19,647 nt of DNA from a bacterium (GCA_021807065.1 JAKAPO010000010.1:1-19647), one strand, 5' to 3'. Numbered from the stretch's first letter, positions 8,801-15,502 are shown. Made by a program: numbers and translations. Notes: generated by a model not told the origin, from the sequence alone.

Positions 8801-9784
8801 AACGTTCTCGGCATGGGGTTCACGATGACGCCGGAGGAAGCGGCCGAACTCATCGCGCGAGATCCGCGCAACCGCGACGTACTGTTCCCTTACCTCAACG
8901 CCGAGGATCTTTGCTCGCGCCCGGATGCAAGCCCGAGCCGTTGGGTCATTAACTTCTTCAACTGGCCGCTCGAGCGCGCGGAAGGGTACTCCGACCTAAT
9001 TGCCATTGTTCGGAAGCGCGTCAAGCCCCAGCGCGATTCGAATCAAATTGCGTATCGGCGCGAGAAATGGTGGCGCTTCGCGACGGTCGTTCCTGAGTTT
9101 CGAACTGCAGCGAGGGATCTGGAGGTAGTAATCGCCATTCCTCTAGTGAGTAAAATTGTGCTTCCCTTCTTCAGACCGGCCGGCGTCGTCTTCGCTCACA
9201 GGCTCGCGGTGGTCGCCTCCGATTCCCCCGCTATATTCGGCCTCCTCACGTCAACTCTCCACCGCTCGTGGGCGCGGCGATATAGCAGCACTCTGGAAAC
9301 CAGAACGAATTACTCGCCAAGTGACTGCTTCGAGACGTTCCCATTCCCCGATTCCGCCAACCCTCGCATCGCCGAGATCATGCAACGGCTCGACCGACAT
9401 CGGCGAGAAGCGATGTTGTCAGCAAACCTGGGCCTAACGAAACTCTATAATCGCGTTCACAATCCACGCGATCGCGACCCCAACATCGAGATGTTGCGCA
9501 ACTTGCACGCCGAACTCGACCACGCCGTTTGCGATGCATACGGCTGGACCGATCTCGACCTCGCCTACGGCTTCCACGAGACCGACGAAGGAACGCGCTG
9601 GACTATCGCGCCACCGGTCCTCGTAGAGATTCTCGACCGCCTCCTCGAACTCAACCACCAACGCCACTCCGAAGAGATTGTGAGCGACCGTGCCAATTCG
9701 CCGGCGCGCAACGGTAAAGCCAGGCGCGCAAGCGCGAAAACGAGTGGTGACCCGAAGCAATTATTTCTTGGCGACTCGTTGTAG
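5810..9784 (+). CDS. drmMI: DISARM N6-adenine DNA methyltransferase DrmMI
   Basis: This 1324-residue class I SAM-dependent N6-adenine methylase has the large architecture of type IIG/PglX-like enzymes and DrmMI. The N-terminal part (about 1-230) contains GIATDGERITTLW near 150, like the N-terminal domains of type IIG proteins, but I see no clear PD-(D/E)XK nuclease motif. SAM-binding motif I is ICDPAVGSGAFLVAA (D579 to F587), and catalytic motif IV is NPPF (830-833). The C-terminal specificity region ends in NYSPSDCFETFPFP (about 1168-1182), a motif common in this superfamily. Its GTG start overlaps the drmD stop (GTGA), so the two are coupled. In DISARM the methylase marks host DNA as self. 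GC content drops in the specificity region (about 8650-9460), suggesting recombinational exchange. Confidence 0.88.
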   Translation: MRARRRTEDAAWLRLIEPEGQFLSTPVLRQAFPQGFDTLPSAIRDALHDRYPATDNEPAWDAWLHWLLRGALGWGERFRTGEAAARYSLAIPEHAIEIHADAILDDPERGKARAIVLRFPHGTPLEKRIAGERWNASPIDRAAQLCRAHDIRIGIATDGERITTLWVPAEGPGGHATWETTLFLESAEREVLRAFLSLLGAARFFAVAETVQIEALFEESAKKQSEVTDRLGYQVRQAVELLVGAISRANLEHQGDLLQDTTPHEVYEAAVTVLMRLVFLLYAEERHLLPLDEPLYAEHYAASKLREQLDEQASIEGDAPLERRSAAWQRLLALFRAIYFGIAHDRLRLPAYGGRLFDPTRFAFLENFPVDDLTVRAILEAIQTIAEPGANARRRLSYRTLDVEQIGRVYEGLLDHGAERVEEIYVRLIGRSGDEAEIPLRDLERAAGDGEGTLVSFLVDATKKSVSAVGKLIERGRNIANDPQMRRRLKTACGNDERLADRIAPIVYCLDTDLHDLPTIFPAGSLVVKQTRARRDSGTEYTPSELAEEMVRYALEPLVYTPGLRPSAELLNLRICDPAVGSGAFLVAACRYLADRVVEAWIEEDPERARADRDELTLDARRAVVDRCLYGVDRDAMAVEMAKLSLWLVTLGRERPFSFLDHAIRHGDSLLGLTSLDQVRFVHTNPEAGRALYDGALFDATEAVTKLVDEAVRLREELEALPSRTVRDADAKRRLNDEADGVLDRVNVVADAIVLTTLATAGQSEKKRNAAFLELGTRIRAALDPHATELERRAAIESLRSERQDRVTFHWPLAFAEVFQRGGFDVMIGNPPFMGGQLITGNLGTDFRQYLVQEIAAGRRGSADLVAYFFLRAAELSSRFAFLAVNTIAQGDTREVGLDALVGRGWRIARAFGSRPWPGAAGVHIAQVWLEAPPPPVVGDAAFHQSAQRLTAVGTVAPAVLDGVEVSTISPLLLPGTRIKGNPFRLRANAGQVFQGSNVLGMGFTMTPEEAAELIARDPRNRDVLFPYLNAEDLCSRPDASPSRWVINFFNWPLERAEGYSDLIAIVRKRVKPQRDSNQIAYRREKWWRFATVVPEFRTAARDLEVVIAIPLVSKIVLPFFRPAGVVFAHRLAVVASDSPAIFGLLTSTLHRSWARRYSSTLETRTNYSPSDCFETFPFPDSANPRIAEIMQRLDRHRREAMLSANLGLTKLYNRVHNPRDRDPNIEMLRNLHAELDHAVCDAYGWTDLDLAYGFHETDEGTRWTIAPPVLVEILDRLLELNHQRHSEEIVSDRANSPARNGKARRASAKTSGDPKQLFLGDSL

Positions 9785-9989
9785 CGTCCGGCAATTTTGC
9801 TGATCGCGTCTCCAGTGCTAACAATAATGACGGAGGGTGAGCCCCCCAAGCGTTATTTTCATTACGTCTTAGGCCCAACTTTCCCGATTCCAGGTATCTT
9901 CGGCCGGCCTTAATCTTTTGCAATAGAAAAGGGTGCCGACGTTGTGGCGGGAAGGAGCAATTTAATAAACGTTTCTTTGTAGGTACCAC
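9785..9989 (+). other. drmMI-SIR2 intergenic junction with weak promoter and hairpin candidates
   Basis: These 205 AT-richer bases hold no gene. An imperfect hairpin (about 9824-9858: AATAATGACGGAGGG, TGAG, then CCCCCCAAGCGTTATT followed by TT) could end drmMI transcription, but pairing is interrupted and the T-run is short. Upstream of the SIR2 gene, TTGTGG (9942-9947) and an AT-rich stretch at 9961-9970 (TTTAATAAAC) could be a promoter with 15-17 base spacing. AGG at 9981-9983 is the ribosome site for the ATG at 9990. This is the left junction of the insertion that separates drmMI from drmA; no terminal inverted repeat or target duplication is evident. Confidence 0.35.
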
Positions 9990-11165
9990 ATGCCAGACTT
10001 TCACGATCCTATTCGCCACTCGGAAAGCCTTTCGCAGGCCTATGCAGAGGATAAGCGTCCGTTAGGCTTTTTCCTAACGGCAGGGTGTCCGTTTTCGATC
10101 CGGATTAACGGGAATCCGCTGATCCCGGACATGGCAGGTCTCACAAGTTCGGTAGAGCAGGGAATTCCCCAGGGGGCCCTTCGAGAGAGTTTTTTCCGTG
10201 CCAAAAACGCACTCGTTGCTGATGGAATTGCCAATCCAAACATAGAAAGCATCCTCACCTTCCTAAGATCGCTCAGGCAAGTTGCAGGTTGCGACCACGT
10301 TCGCGGTTTTTCGGCTAGCGAGCTGGAAAATCTGGACAAAGCGATTGGCGACCAGATAATGACCCAAGTTCATGTGACGCTTCCGGAATCGATGACATCT
10401 TTCGACCGACTGGCCATGTGGATAGGATCACGACGACGAGAGTTCCCCGTGGAAATATTCACAACAAACTACGATTTACTTATCGAGCAAGCGCTGGAGC
10501 GCGCAAGGGTCCCACATTTCGATGGATTTGTAGGTTCTCGGAATCCCTTTTTTGATCATCAAGCGATAGAGGACGACCAACTTCCGGCGCGGTGGGCACG
10601 TCTCTGGAAACTTCACGGATCCATTAACTGGGCAATTGACCGTTCCGGTAGCGCGATCAGGACCGTGGATCCGGGCTCAGCGGAGCACCCGCTAATACAT
10701 CCGTCGCACTTAAAATACACCGATACCCGTCGCATGCCCTACTTAGCCATGATCGACCAAATGCGGGCATTTCTACACCGGCCATCTGCGGCGCTTGTCG
10801 TGTGCGGTTATTCGTTTAACGATGCTCATTTGAACGAAGTCCTTCTCCAAGGAGTGCAGTCAAATCCCACAGCGATTATTTTCGCCCTACAATATGGGGG
10901 TCTCGCGAGCTATCCATCTGCGATTAAGCTGTCCGGTTCCAACTCCAACTTCAATACTTTGGCGGAAGACGAGGCCGTAATCGGGACCCTCCGCGCTCCC
11001 TGGAGATTGCCTCAAAGTGCAGGCCCGTCCCAAGAACAGTGGTCCGTCTTTTGGGAGTCAATAGGTCAGGAAAGTGAGGGCCGCGTACCCGGAAAGTTCT
11101 TGCTTGGCGACTTTGACCAATTCGGTCGCTTTCTTGCGCTCCTCGTGTCGACGCCGGGCGGATAG
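9990..11165 (+). CDS. SIR2-family NADase effector (Nezha/SIR2-HerA type)
   Basis: This 391-residue protein has a SIR2 NAD+-binding domain of the defence type (SIR2_2 group). Motifs in order are: glycine-rich FFLTAGCPFS (27-36) in place of GAGxS; EIFTTNYDLLIEQALE (155-170), containing the TTNYD nucleotide-pocket asparagine (N160); KLHGSINW (207-214) with the probable catalytic H209; and VVCGYSFNDAHLNEVL (270-285), the second Rossmann-side signature. A C-terminal tail of about 90 residues has no motif I recognise. Relatives paired with HerA (the Nezha/SIR2-HerA system) hydrolyse NAD+ on phage infection and arrest the cell. It lies 2 nt before the HerA gene, so the two are co-translated. A sampled line in the gene is 45% GC against 67-72% in the DISARM genes, pointing to separate acquisition. 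Confidence 0.87.
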   Translation: MPDFHDPIRHSESLSQAYAEDKRPLGFFLTAGCPFSIRINGNPLIPDMAGLTSSVEQGIPQGALRESFFRAKNALVADGIANPNIESILTFLRSLRQVAGCDHVRGFSASELENLDKAIGDQIMTQVHVTLPESMTSFDRLAMWIGSRRREFPVEIFTTNYDLLIEQALERARVPHFDGFVGSRNPFFDHQAIEDDQLPARWARLWKLHGSINWAIDRSGSAIRTVDPGSAEHPLIHPSHLKYTDTRRMPYLAMIDQMRAFLHRPSAALVVCGYSFNDAHLNEVLLQGVQSNPTAIIFALQYGGLASYPSAIKLSGSNSNFNTLAEDEAVIGTLRAPWRLPQSAGPSQEQWSVFWESIGQESEGRVPGKFLLGDFDQFGRFLALLVSTPGG

Positions 11166-11167
11166 CC

Positions 11168-13036
11168 ATGCGCGCCGAAGCAGCTTACCTCGGAACGGTT
11201 CAAAGTGTCCAAGGGGCAACAATAAGCGTGGAGCTGGCGCCTGAAACCGTTTCCGGCCTCGCCTTCATCGGCGGTTTCGGTTACAGGATTGGGCAAATAG
11301 GCAGCTTCATTCGCGTTCCAATGGGCTACGTCGACCTTTTCGGAATTGTTTCGCAGGTTGGCGCCGCGGCAGTGCCTGAGCGCCTCGCCGCCGCTGACCC
11401 AACTGGCCGCAGATGGATTACCGTCGAACTCGTAGGCGAAGGGACGGCGGCCGCTGGGTTTCAACGAGGACTTTCGCAATACCCGACCTATGGAGATCGG
11501 GCATACCTCGTTACAGAGCCCGATCTTGCGCGTATCTACGGCCACGCCGACACCCCCGGATATGTAAGAATCGGGCACATCGCAAGCGCGGAAAACATTC
11601 CAGCGCTGGTCGACATAAATAAATTAGTCACAAGACACAGCGCGATCGTCGGAGCCACGGGATCCGGAAAATCGACTACCGTCGCGGGCCTTCTTCTTTC
11701 TTTGACACGAGGCGATAGTTTTAAATCCGCTCGCGTCATGATCTTCGACGTGCATGGCGAATACGCTACTGCACTGCGCGAACACGCAACAGTATACCGA
11801 GTTAATGCTGATGAGAGAGCAAATGAACGACCCCTCTTTGTCCCATACTGGGCGATGACTTTCGATGAGTTGTTATCCTTGAGCTTGGGTGATCTCGATA
11901 CGCCAAGCCGCGCAGCAGTAAATCAACTCATATTCGACATGAAGTCGAAATCAGTTACAACCAACCTCATTAGCGGGATAACGAAAGACGCGGTCACCGT
12001 CGACTCGCCAGTTCCCTTCAGTATTCACAAACTATGGTTGGATCTTTTCAATACGGTCATGGCAACTCACACGGTCCAAGCAAGCGCCCAGAGTTTTGAG
12101 ACGATTGCTTACATCGACGACTCTCCCGAGTCACGAGGCGACGCATTGACGGTCACTGCTCCGAGATACAAACCGAACACGACGGGCGGAACTGATCGAA
12201 TTTATCTAAGTGGAAGTACACTGAATATTAGGCGGCAATTAGAGAGCCTGTCATCCAGACTCCGCGATCCGAGATTCGATTTCATGTTTAAACCTGGGCC
12301 TTGGCGGCCGAGTCTAGAAGGAGCGACCGAACACGACCTCGACACCCTGCTGGGCGACTGGATTGGCGGCCCTACGCCAATTACAATAATCGATCTCTCC
12401 GGCGTCCCGGGGTCGGTACTAACCGAACTGATTGGCGTTCTTCTTCGAGTAATGTTCGATGCTCTCTTTTGGGCGCGAAATTTGTCAGAAGGCGGTCGCG
12501 AAAGACCGCTGCTTGTAGTATTGGAAGAGGCGCACGCGTATTTGACGAAGGATGATCGTGGCGCCGCAGCCCTGGCCGTCCAGCGTATTGTCAAGGAAGG
12601 TCGGAAGTACGGGATCGGGGCCATGATCGTAAGTCAGCGCCCATCGGAGATTGACACGACCATCTTGTCTCAGTGCGGGAGTATTTTCGCGATGCGCCTT
12701 GCCAATAGTGCGGATCGAGCCCATGTTACATCTGCAGTTACCGACAATTTAGCTGGCCTATTAGGAATGCTCCCAGGTCTTCGAACGGGCGAAGCTATCG
12801 TGATCGGGGAGGCGGTCCAATTGCCTGTACGAGCCCTAATCGATGCACCACCGAAGAACATGAGACCAGATAGCGCTGACCCACTCGTTTATGACGACAA
12901 GGGCCCCGGTGGTTGGAATCGCGGGCGCGAGGCATCGCGATATGAAGATGTTATTGATGTTTGGCGGCGACAGAATCCTCGCTCGCCTAGCCTAGCACCA
13001 GAGGAGGGAACACCACATGACCCGAGTACCAGTTAG
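11168..13036 (+). CDS. herA: HerA-type hexameric ATPase/translocase (SIR2 partner)
   Basis: This 622-residue HerA/FtsK-superfamily ATPase has an N-terminal HAS-barrel region (about 1-105) ahead of the RecA-like core. Walker A is GATGSGKST (162-170). Walker B is LLVVLEEAH (448-456), with E453/E454 as the acidic pair. The downstream GRKYGIGAMIVSQRPSEID segment (from 478) carries the arginine-finger and sensor region, followed by LSQCGSIFAMRLANSADR. Known HerA proteins form hexameric rings; in SIR2-HerA defence the ring assembles with and controls the SIR2 NADase. About 250 residues between Walker A and B include a long insert (roughly 225-370) that may contact the partner. The gene follows SIR2 by 2 nt and its last 20 bases overlap the KTSC gene. 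As a chromosomal end-resection HerA it would be expected beside nurA, which is absent here. Confidence 0.9.
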   Translation: MRAEAAYLGTVQSVQGATISVELAPETVSGLAFIGGFGYRIGQIGSFIRVPMGYVDLFGIVSQVGAAAVPERLAAADPTGRRWITVELVGEGTAAAGFQRGLSQYPTYGDRAYLVTEPDLARIYGHADTPGYVRIGHIASAENIPALVDINKLVTRHSAIVGATGSGKSTTVAGLLLSLTRGDSFKSARVMIFDVHGEYATALREHATVYRVNADERANERPLFVPYWAMTFDELLSLSLGDLDTPSRAAVNQLIFDMKSKSVTTNLISGITKDAVTVDSPVPFSIHKLWLDLFNTVMATHTVQASAQSFETIAYIDDSPESRGDALTVTAPRYKPNTTGGTDRIYLSGSTLNIRRQLESLSSRLRDPRFDFMFKPGPWRPSLEGATEHDLDTLLGDWIGGPTPITIIDLSGVPGSVLTELIGVLLRVMFDALFWARNLSEGGRERPLLVVLEEAHAYLTKDDRGAAALAVQRIVKEGRKYGIGAMIVSQRPSEIDTTILSQCGSIFAMRLANSADRAHVTSAVTDNLAGLLGMLPGLRTGEAIVIGEAVQLPVRALIDAPPKNMRPDSADPLVYDDKGPGGWNRGREASRYEDVIDVWRRQNPRSPSLAPEEGTPHDPSTS

Positions 13037-13226
13037 TTCAAGCAATGTAGCTTCCGTAGGGTACGACTCCACTACGGGCACGCTTGAAGTGGAATTTCTG
13101 GGCGGACAAATTTATCAGTATTTTGACGTGCCGGTGTCTCTATTTGAAGGGATGATCGCCGCCTCCTCTGTCGGGTCATATTTGAATCAGAACATCAAGG
13201 GAAGCTTTCGCTATGCGCGAGTGTGA
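13017..13226 (+). CDS. KTSC-domain small protein, third gene of the SIR2-HerA unit
   Basis: This 69-residue protein consists almost entirely of one KTSC domain, a fold first defined at the C-terminus of some lysyl-tRNA synthetases and also found as stand-alone bacterial proteins of unknown function; RNA binding has been suggested. Visible features are VSSSNVASVGYDSTTGTLEV, then FLGGQIYQYFDVP with the conserved central YxY (YQY), and GSYLNQNIKGSFRYARV at the end. Its ATG lies inside the herA 3' end (20-base overlap) and is preceded by a strong AGGAGGG (13002-13008) at 8 bases, so translation is independently initiated and tightly linked. Co-occurrence suggests an accessory, regulator or inhibitor of SIR2-HerA; that role is inference. 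Confidence 0.8.
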   Translation: MTRVPVSSSNVASVGYDSTTGTLEVEFLGGQIYQYFDVPVSLFEGMIAASSVGSYLNQNIKGSFRYARV

Positions 13227-13433
13227 CTACCTGCACGAGAATTTATAACGTTAAATGGGGCTTTGATTTTTTGCCGAAACGATGCCGATTCGCAAACGCC
13301 CACACTAAAGGGCGACGCAATCACGTAACCTCTAGGAACTTTAGCGCAGGATTGCTGCCATTTTTTTCGCGTAGTTACATGCTTATGAGAAGCGGCGCAG
13401 GCTACTCTCCAAAACCAGGAGCAGATTTAGTGA
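13227..13433 (+). other. intergenic stretch after the KTSC gene, with weak promoter candidate
   Basis: These 207 AT-rich bases have no convincing gene. A possible promoter for the next gene is TTGCTG (13352-13357), a 17-base spacer and TTACAT (13375-13380). AGGAG at 13417-13421 may serve as a ribosome site for the membrane protein. No hairpin with a T-run is seen, so the SIR2-HerA-KTSC transcript may read through. Confidence 0.3.
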
Positions 13434-14186
13434 GTGTATCATTCCCCTTTGAAAATGGATGCAATGCTTGATATCCAGCGAGCGGTAAAACAAGTTCTTC
13501 TTTGGACATTTCGGCCAATGGTCGGATTTTTTCTTACGAACGCCCGCTGCGCGGGTGCATTTGCGTGGGTGGTTATATACTGGATCATACTTTGGCATAT
13601 CGAGCCGATAGTGAACCAATATTTTGGAACAATTATCAAATCTCATTTTCATCTACTATACATGGGCCTTGCGAGCGGACTTCTTATTCTTTCTGGAATC
13701 GTCGCTCTTAGTGCAGCCGAGAAGCGCAAGGGTACTGAGTCGAGCATCAAAGCACAGGCTCGTGCAATCGCCGATGCGTTGGTAAGCCGCGACAGCATCG
13801 TAAATCTTCGCGATTATGTTTCCGAGGAGAACTCTACCGTTGGCTTCGTAATTAGAGAGGCAAGAGCGGTTGAATTCGGGCAACATCGCGATCCGGAAGC
13901 ACTATGCAATTTGTTGCGAAAGCTCCGCGCGGAAGAACCCGCGAGAATGACCACGCCAGTCGAAGTAGCCCTTTCAGGCCTCATCAACGCTAGAGATCGC
14001 GAAATTTATGGACCGACAGACCTAGGCTTCACGTGGACCGCAATGTTGTTCGCATTCATGTTTACAGTCCTCTGCGCGATCTTTTCATCGACATCAGACA
14101 ATTTCACATTCGCACTCGGCGCGTTTTTGGCAACGGTTTTTGCAGTCAACAATTGCTTTCTCCTTATTGATGAAAGGTACATCTAG
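13434..14186 (+). CDS. unrecognised four-helix membrane protein
   Basis: I do not recognise this 250-residue protein. It has four predicted transmembrane segments in two pairs: about 43-60 (FAWVVIYWIILWHIEPIV) and 73-93 (LLYMGLASGLLILSGIVALSA), then about 201-222 (FTWTAMLFAFMFTVLCAIFS) and 228-246 (FTFALGAFLATVFAVNNCF). The pairs flank a soluble domain of about 105 residues (95-200) rich in charged helices. There is no signal peptide or known catalytic motif. The start is GTG, with AGGAG 12 bases upstream; ATG at 13455 is equally plausible. A sampled line is 38% GC, the lowest in the window, which suggests foreign origin. It lies between the SIR2-HerA unit and a TA pair; a membrane effector or sensor role is conceivable but unsupported. 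Confidence 0.65.
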   Translation: MYHSPLKMDAMLDIQRAVKQVLLWTFRPMVGFFLTNARCAGAFAWVVIYWIILWHIEPIVNQYFGTIIKSHFHLLYMGLASGLLILSGIVALSAAEKRKGTESSIKAQARAIADALVSRDSIVNLRDYVSEENSTVGFVIREARAVEFGQHRDPEALCNLLRKLRAEEPARMTTPVEVALSGLINARDREIYGPTDLGFTWTAMLFAFMFTVLCAIFSSTSDNFTFALGAFLATVFAVNNCFLLIDERYI

Positions 14187-14283
14187 CGGTTCCTTCGCTA
14201 AAGCCTCAGCCTCTAGCGCTGTGTCATAGCCCTGGCGTAGTCCTACTCGGCACCTCCCGAGCTCAAACACCGCTGCTATTGTC

Positions 14284-14312
14284 TTGACTTATTTGTCATG
14301 TTATTGTACTGT
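14284..14312 (+). promoter_or_regulatory. promoter of the nucleotidyltransferase/XRE operon
   Basis: TTGACT (14284-14289) is followed by a 17-base spacer and TACTGT (14307-14312). The -35 matches consensus at five of six positions, and the -10 keeps the key first, second and last bases. Transcription would start near 14320, just before the AGGAGG ribosome site. This rules out a longer reading of the downstream gene beginning at 14284. The preceding 97 bases (14187-14283) hold only a short 5-bp stem (CTCGG/CCGAG) without a T-run. Confidence 0.6.
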
Positions 14313-14331
14313 TGCAATACCAGGAGGGCTC

Positions 14332-14901
14332 GTGCCGGAACTACCGCCGTTTAATTCGGATGGGCTATTGCCGCCCGGCGAGTATGAACTGACGCTCGAT
14401 GAGTTGGAGGCTTCCCATCTCGTCGTGGGCGTTCCCGGCGAGCCCTGGGCAATCAAGGCCCGCCGACAACTCGTGCAAAACCTTCGTATCCTCGTCGCCC
14501 AGCTCTGGCAGGTTGGCGTCACGAATATCTTCATCGACGGCTCCTTCGTCGAGAATAAACCAAAGCCGAACGATATCGACGGATATTTCGAATGCAAGCT
14601 CATGGATCTCGCAACGGGCGATCTCCAGCAGGCCCTCAACGAACTCGATCCGCATCGGTGCTGGACGTGGGCCCAAACCGCGCGGCGTGCGGATCATTCC
14701 TCCACCAAGCGTCAATTGCCGATGTGGCATATCTATCGCGTGGAACTCTATCCGCATGCAAACGCTCGTACGACCAACTCCGGAATCCGGGACGAATGTG
14801 GGAACGAATTGCAGTTCCCTGCGGCTTTTCGTCGCGAACGCGACACCGGCCGACAAAAAGGCATCGTGAAAATTATTCGGGAGCACCAACGCCATGATTA
14901 A
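14332..14901 (+). CDS. nucleotidyltransferase-fold protein (DUF6932-like)
   Basis: This 189-residue protein carries the polymerase-beta-type nucleotidyltransferase signature: DGSFVENKPKPNDIDGYFE at residues 69-87. It has the GS pair at 70-71 and the metal-binding aspartates at 81 and 83 (Gly-Ser ... Asp-X-Asp). The surrounding sequence fits small NTase-like proteins of the DUF6932 type. GTG 14332 is chosen because AGGAGG (14322-14327) lies immediately upstream and a promoter occupies the region before it. Its last 8 bases overlap the XRE gene, so the two form a coupled operon with the layout of a type II-like TA pair. By analogy with MenT/MNT/AbiEii proteins it may modify tRNA or a partner protein with nucleotides, but substrate and toxicity are unknown. 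Confidence 0.72.
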   Translation: MPELPPFNSDGLLPPGEYELTLDELEASHLVVGVPGEPWAIKARRQLVQNLRILVAQLWQVGVTNIFIDGSFVENKPKPNDIDGYFECKLMDLATGDLQQALNELDPHRCWTWAQTARRADHSSTKRQLPMWHIYRVELYPHANARTTNSGIRDECGNELQFPAAFRRERDTGRQKGIVKIIREHQRHD

Positions 14902-15352
14902 AACCGATAAAGCCTACAACACGGCAGTACGCCGCCTCAAAGATGACGATGCGCACCTCAAGGCAAAACGGGAGGCGTTAGTGCGCGAGGGACTCAACGA
15001 GGAACAGATCGACCGCGTTCTCGAGGCGGAGGTCTCCTTCCATCTGCAGTTGCGCGAAGAAGTCGAATGGTACGAAAGCGTTCGGCGCGGCGATTTTCAG
15101 GCGGTTTCGAGTTTACAGGAAGTCGGTCGGCTTCTCATTGCGCTACGCATCGCCTGCGGTGTCTCTCAACGCGACCTCGCAGCCATGTTCGACGTGCATG
15201 AAAGCCTCGTCTCGCGCGACGAGCGGCATGAGTACTATGGGATCACGCTGCAGCGCGCCCAGGAGATCATCGACGCGCTCAGTGGACGCATCGAGATCGT
15301 CATGCATCCGCCGACCGAGGGCCGCGAGCTGGTCGGCACCGGGCTCTCGTAA
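14894..15352 (+). CDS. XRE-family HTH regulator, partner of the nucleotidyltransferase
   Basis: This 152-residue protein has a helical, charged N-terminal half (1-70: AVRRLKDDDAHLKAKREALV and so on) and a C-terminal helix-turn-helix. Residues about 77-120 read GRLLIALRIACGVSQRDLAA, then MFDVHESLVSRDERHEYYG, where the VSQRDLAAMFDVHESLVSRDE run is the recognition unit. A short tail (GRIEIVMHPPTEGRELV) follows. The ATG lies inside the end of the nucleotidyltransferase gene, an 8-base overlap typical of toxin-antitoxin partners. It is probably the antitoxin or repressor; the palindrome at 15380-15397 just downstream is a candidate binding site, though a site at its own promoter would be more usual. 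Binding specificity is not visible. Confidence 0.78.
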   Translation: MIKTDKAYNTAVRRLKDDDAHLKAKREALVREGLNEEQIDRVLEAEVSFHLQLREEVEWYESVRRGDFQAVSSLQEVGRLLIALRIACGVSQRDLAAMFDVHESLVSRDERHEYYGITLQRAQEIIDALSGRIEIVMHPPTEGRELVGTGLS

Positions 15353-15379
15353 CAGGAGAGTCCCCATTACCTCCGCATA

Positions 15380-15397
15380 GTGCCAACCAGTTGGCAC
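15380..15397. promoter_or_regulatory. 8-bp-arm palindrome, candidate operator
   Basis: GTGCCAAC-CA-GTTGGCAC is an inverted repeat with perfect 8-base arms and a 2-base centre, lying 28 bases after the XRE stop and about 120 bases before the next gene. There is no T-run, so an intrinsic terminator is unlikely. Compact symmetry of this kind is typical of HTH-dimer operators. Which of the two neighbouring XRE proteins would bind it, if either, is unknown. Confidence 0.5.
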
Positions 15398-15458
15398 CCT
15401 GACCGGATAGGGTCGATGCATGAGTGGGCGACGAACCGACGACACCATACTGCGCCAA

Positions 15459-15492
15459 TTAATCCACGAGCCAGTTGACGCTAGAATCAACT
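15459..15492 (+). promoter_or_regulatory. promoter with overlapping inverted repeat, RelE/XRE operon
   Basis: TTAATC (15459-15464) and TAGAAT (15482-15487) are separated by 17 bases; the -10 matches consensus at five of six positions, while the -35 is weak. An inverted repeat AGTTGA (15473-15478) ... TCAACT (15487-15492) with an 8-base centre brackets the -10. Repressor binding there would block RNA polymerase, as expected for autoregulated TA operons. The transcript would begin close to the GTG at 15503, leaving a very short leader. Confidence 0.45.
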
Positions 15493-15502
15493 ACGTGCTA
15501 TC

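Noticed and set aside
2607..9784. Type I/III restriction or BREX interpretation of the helicase-methylase pair
   Set aside because: There is no HsdS, no Res-type nuclease, and no PglZ or BrxC gene, and drmA nearby fits DISARM; a split DISARM explains all three large genes.
13223..13471. 82-codon plus-strand frame overlapping the KTSC stop by GTGA
   Set aside because: The coupling-like overlap is tempting, but the sequence shows no domain, no steady codon bias, and overlaps the start of the membrane protein gene; probably chance.
14246..14261. CTCGG/CCGAG stem as a terminator of the membrane protein gene
   Set aside because: It has only five base pairs and no T-run follows.
14284..14331. N-terminal extension of the nucleotidyltransferase from a TTG at 14284
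   Set aside because: These bases form the -35/-10 promoter, and AGGAGG precedes the GTG at 14332.
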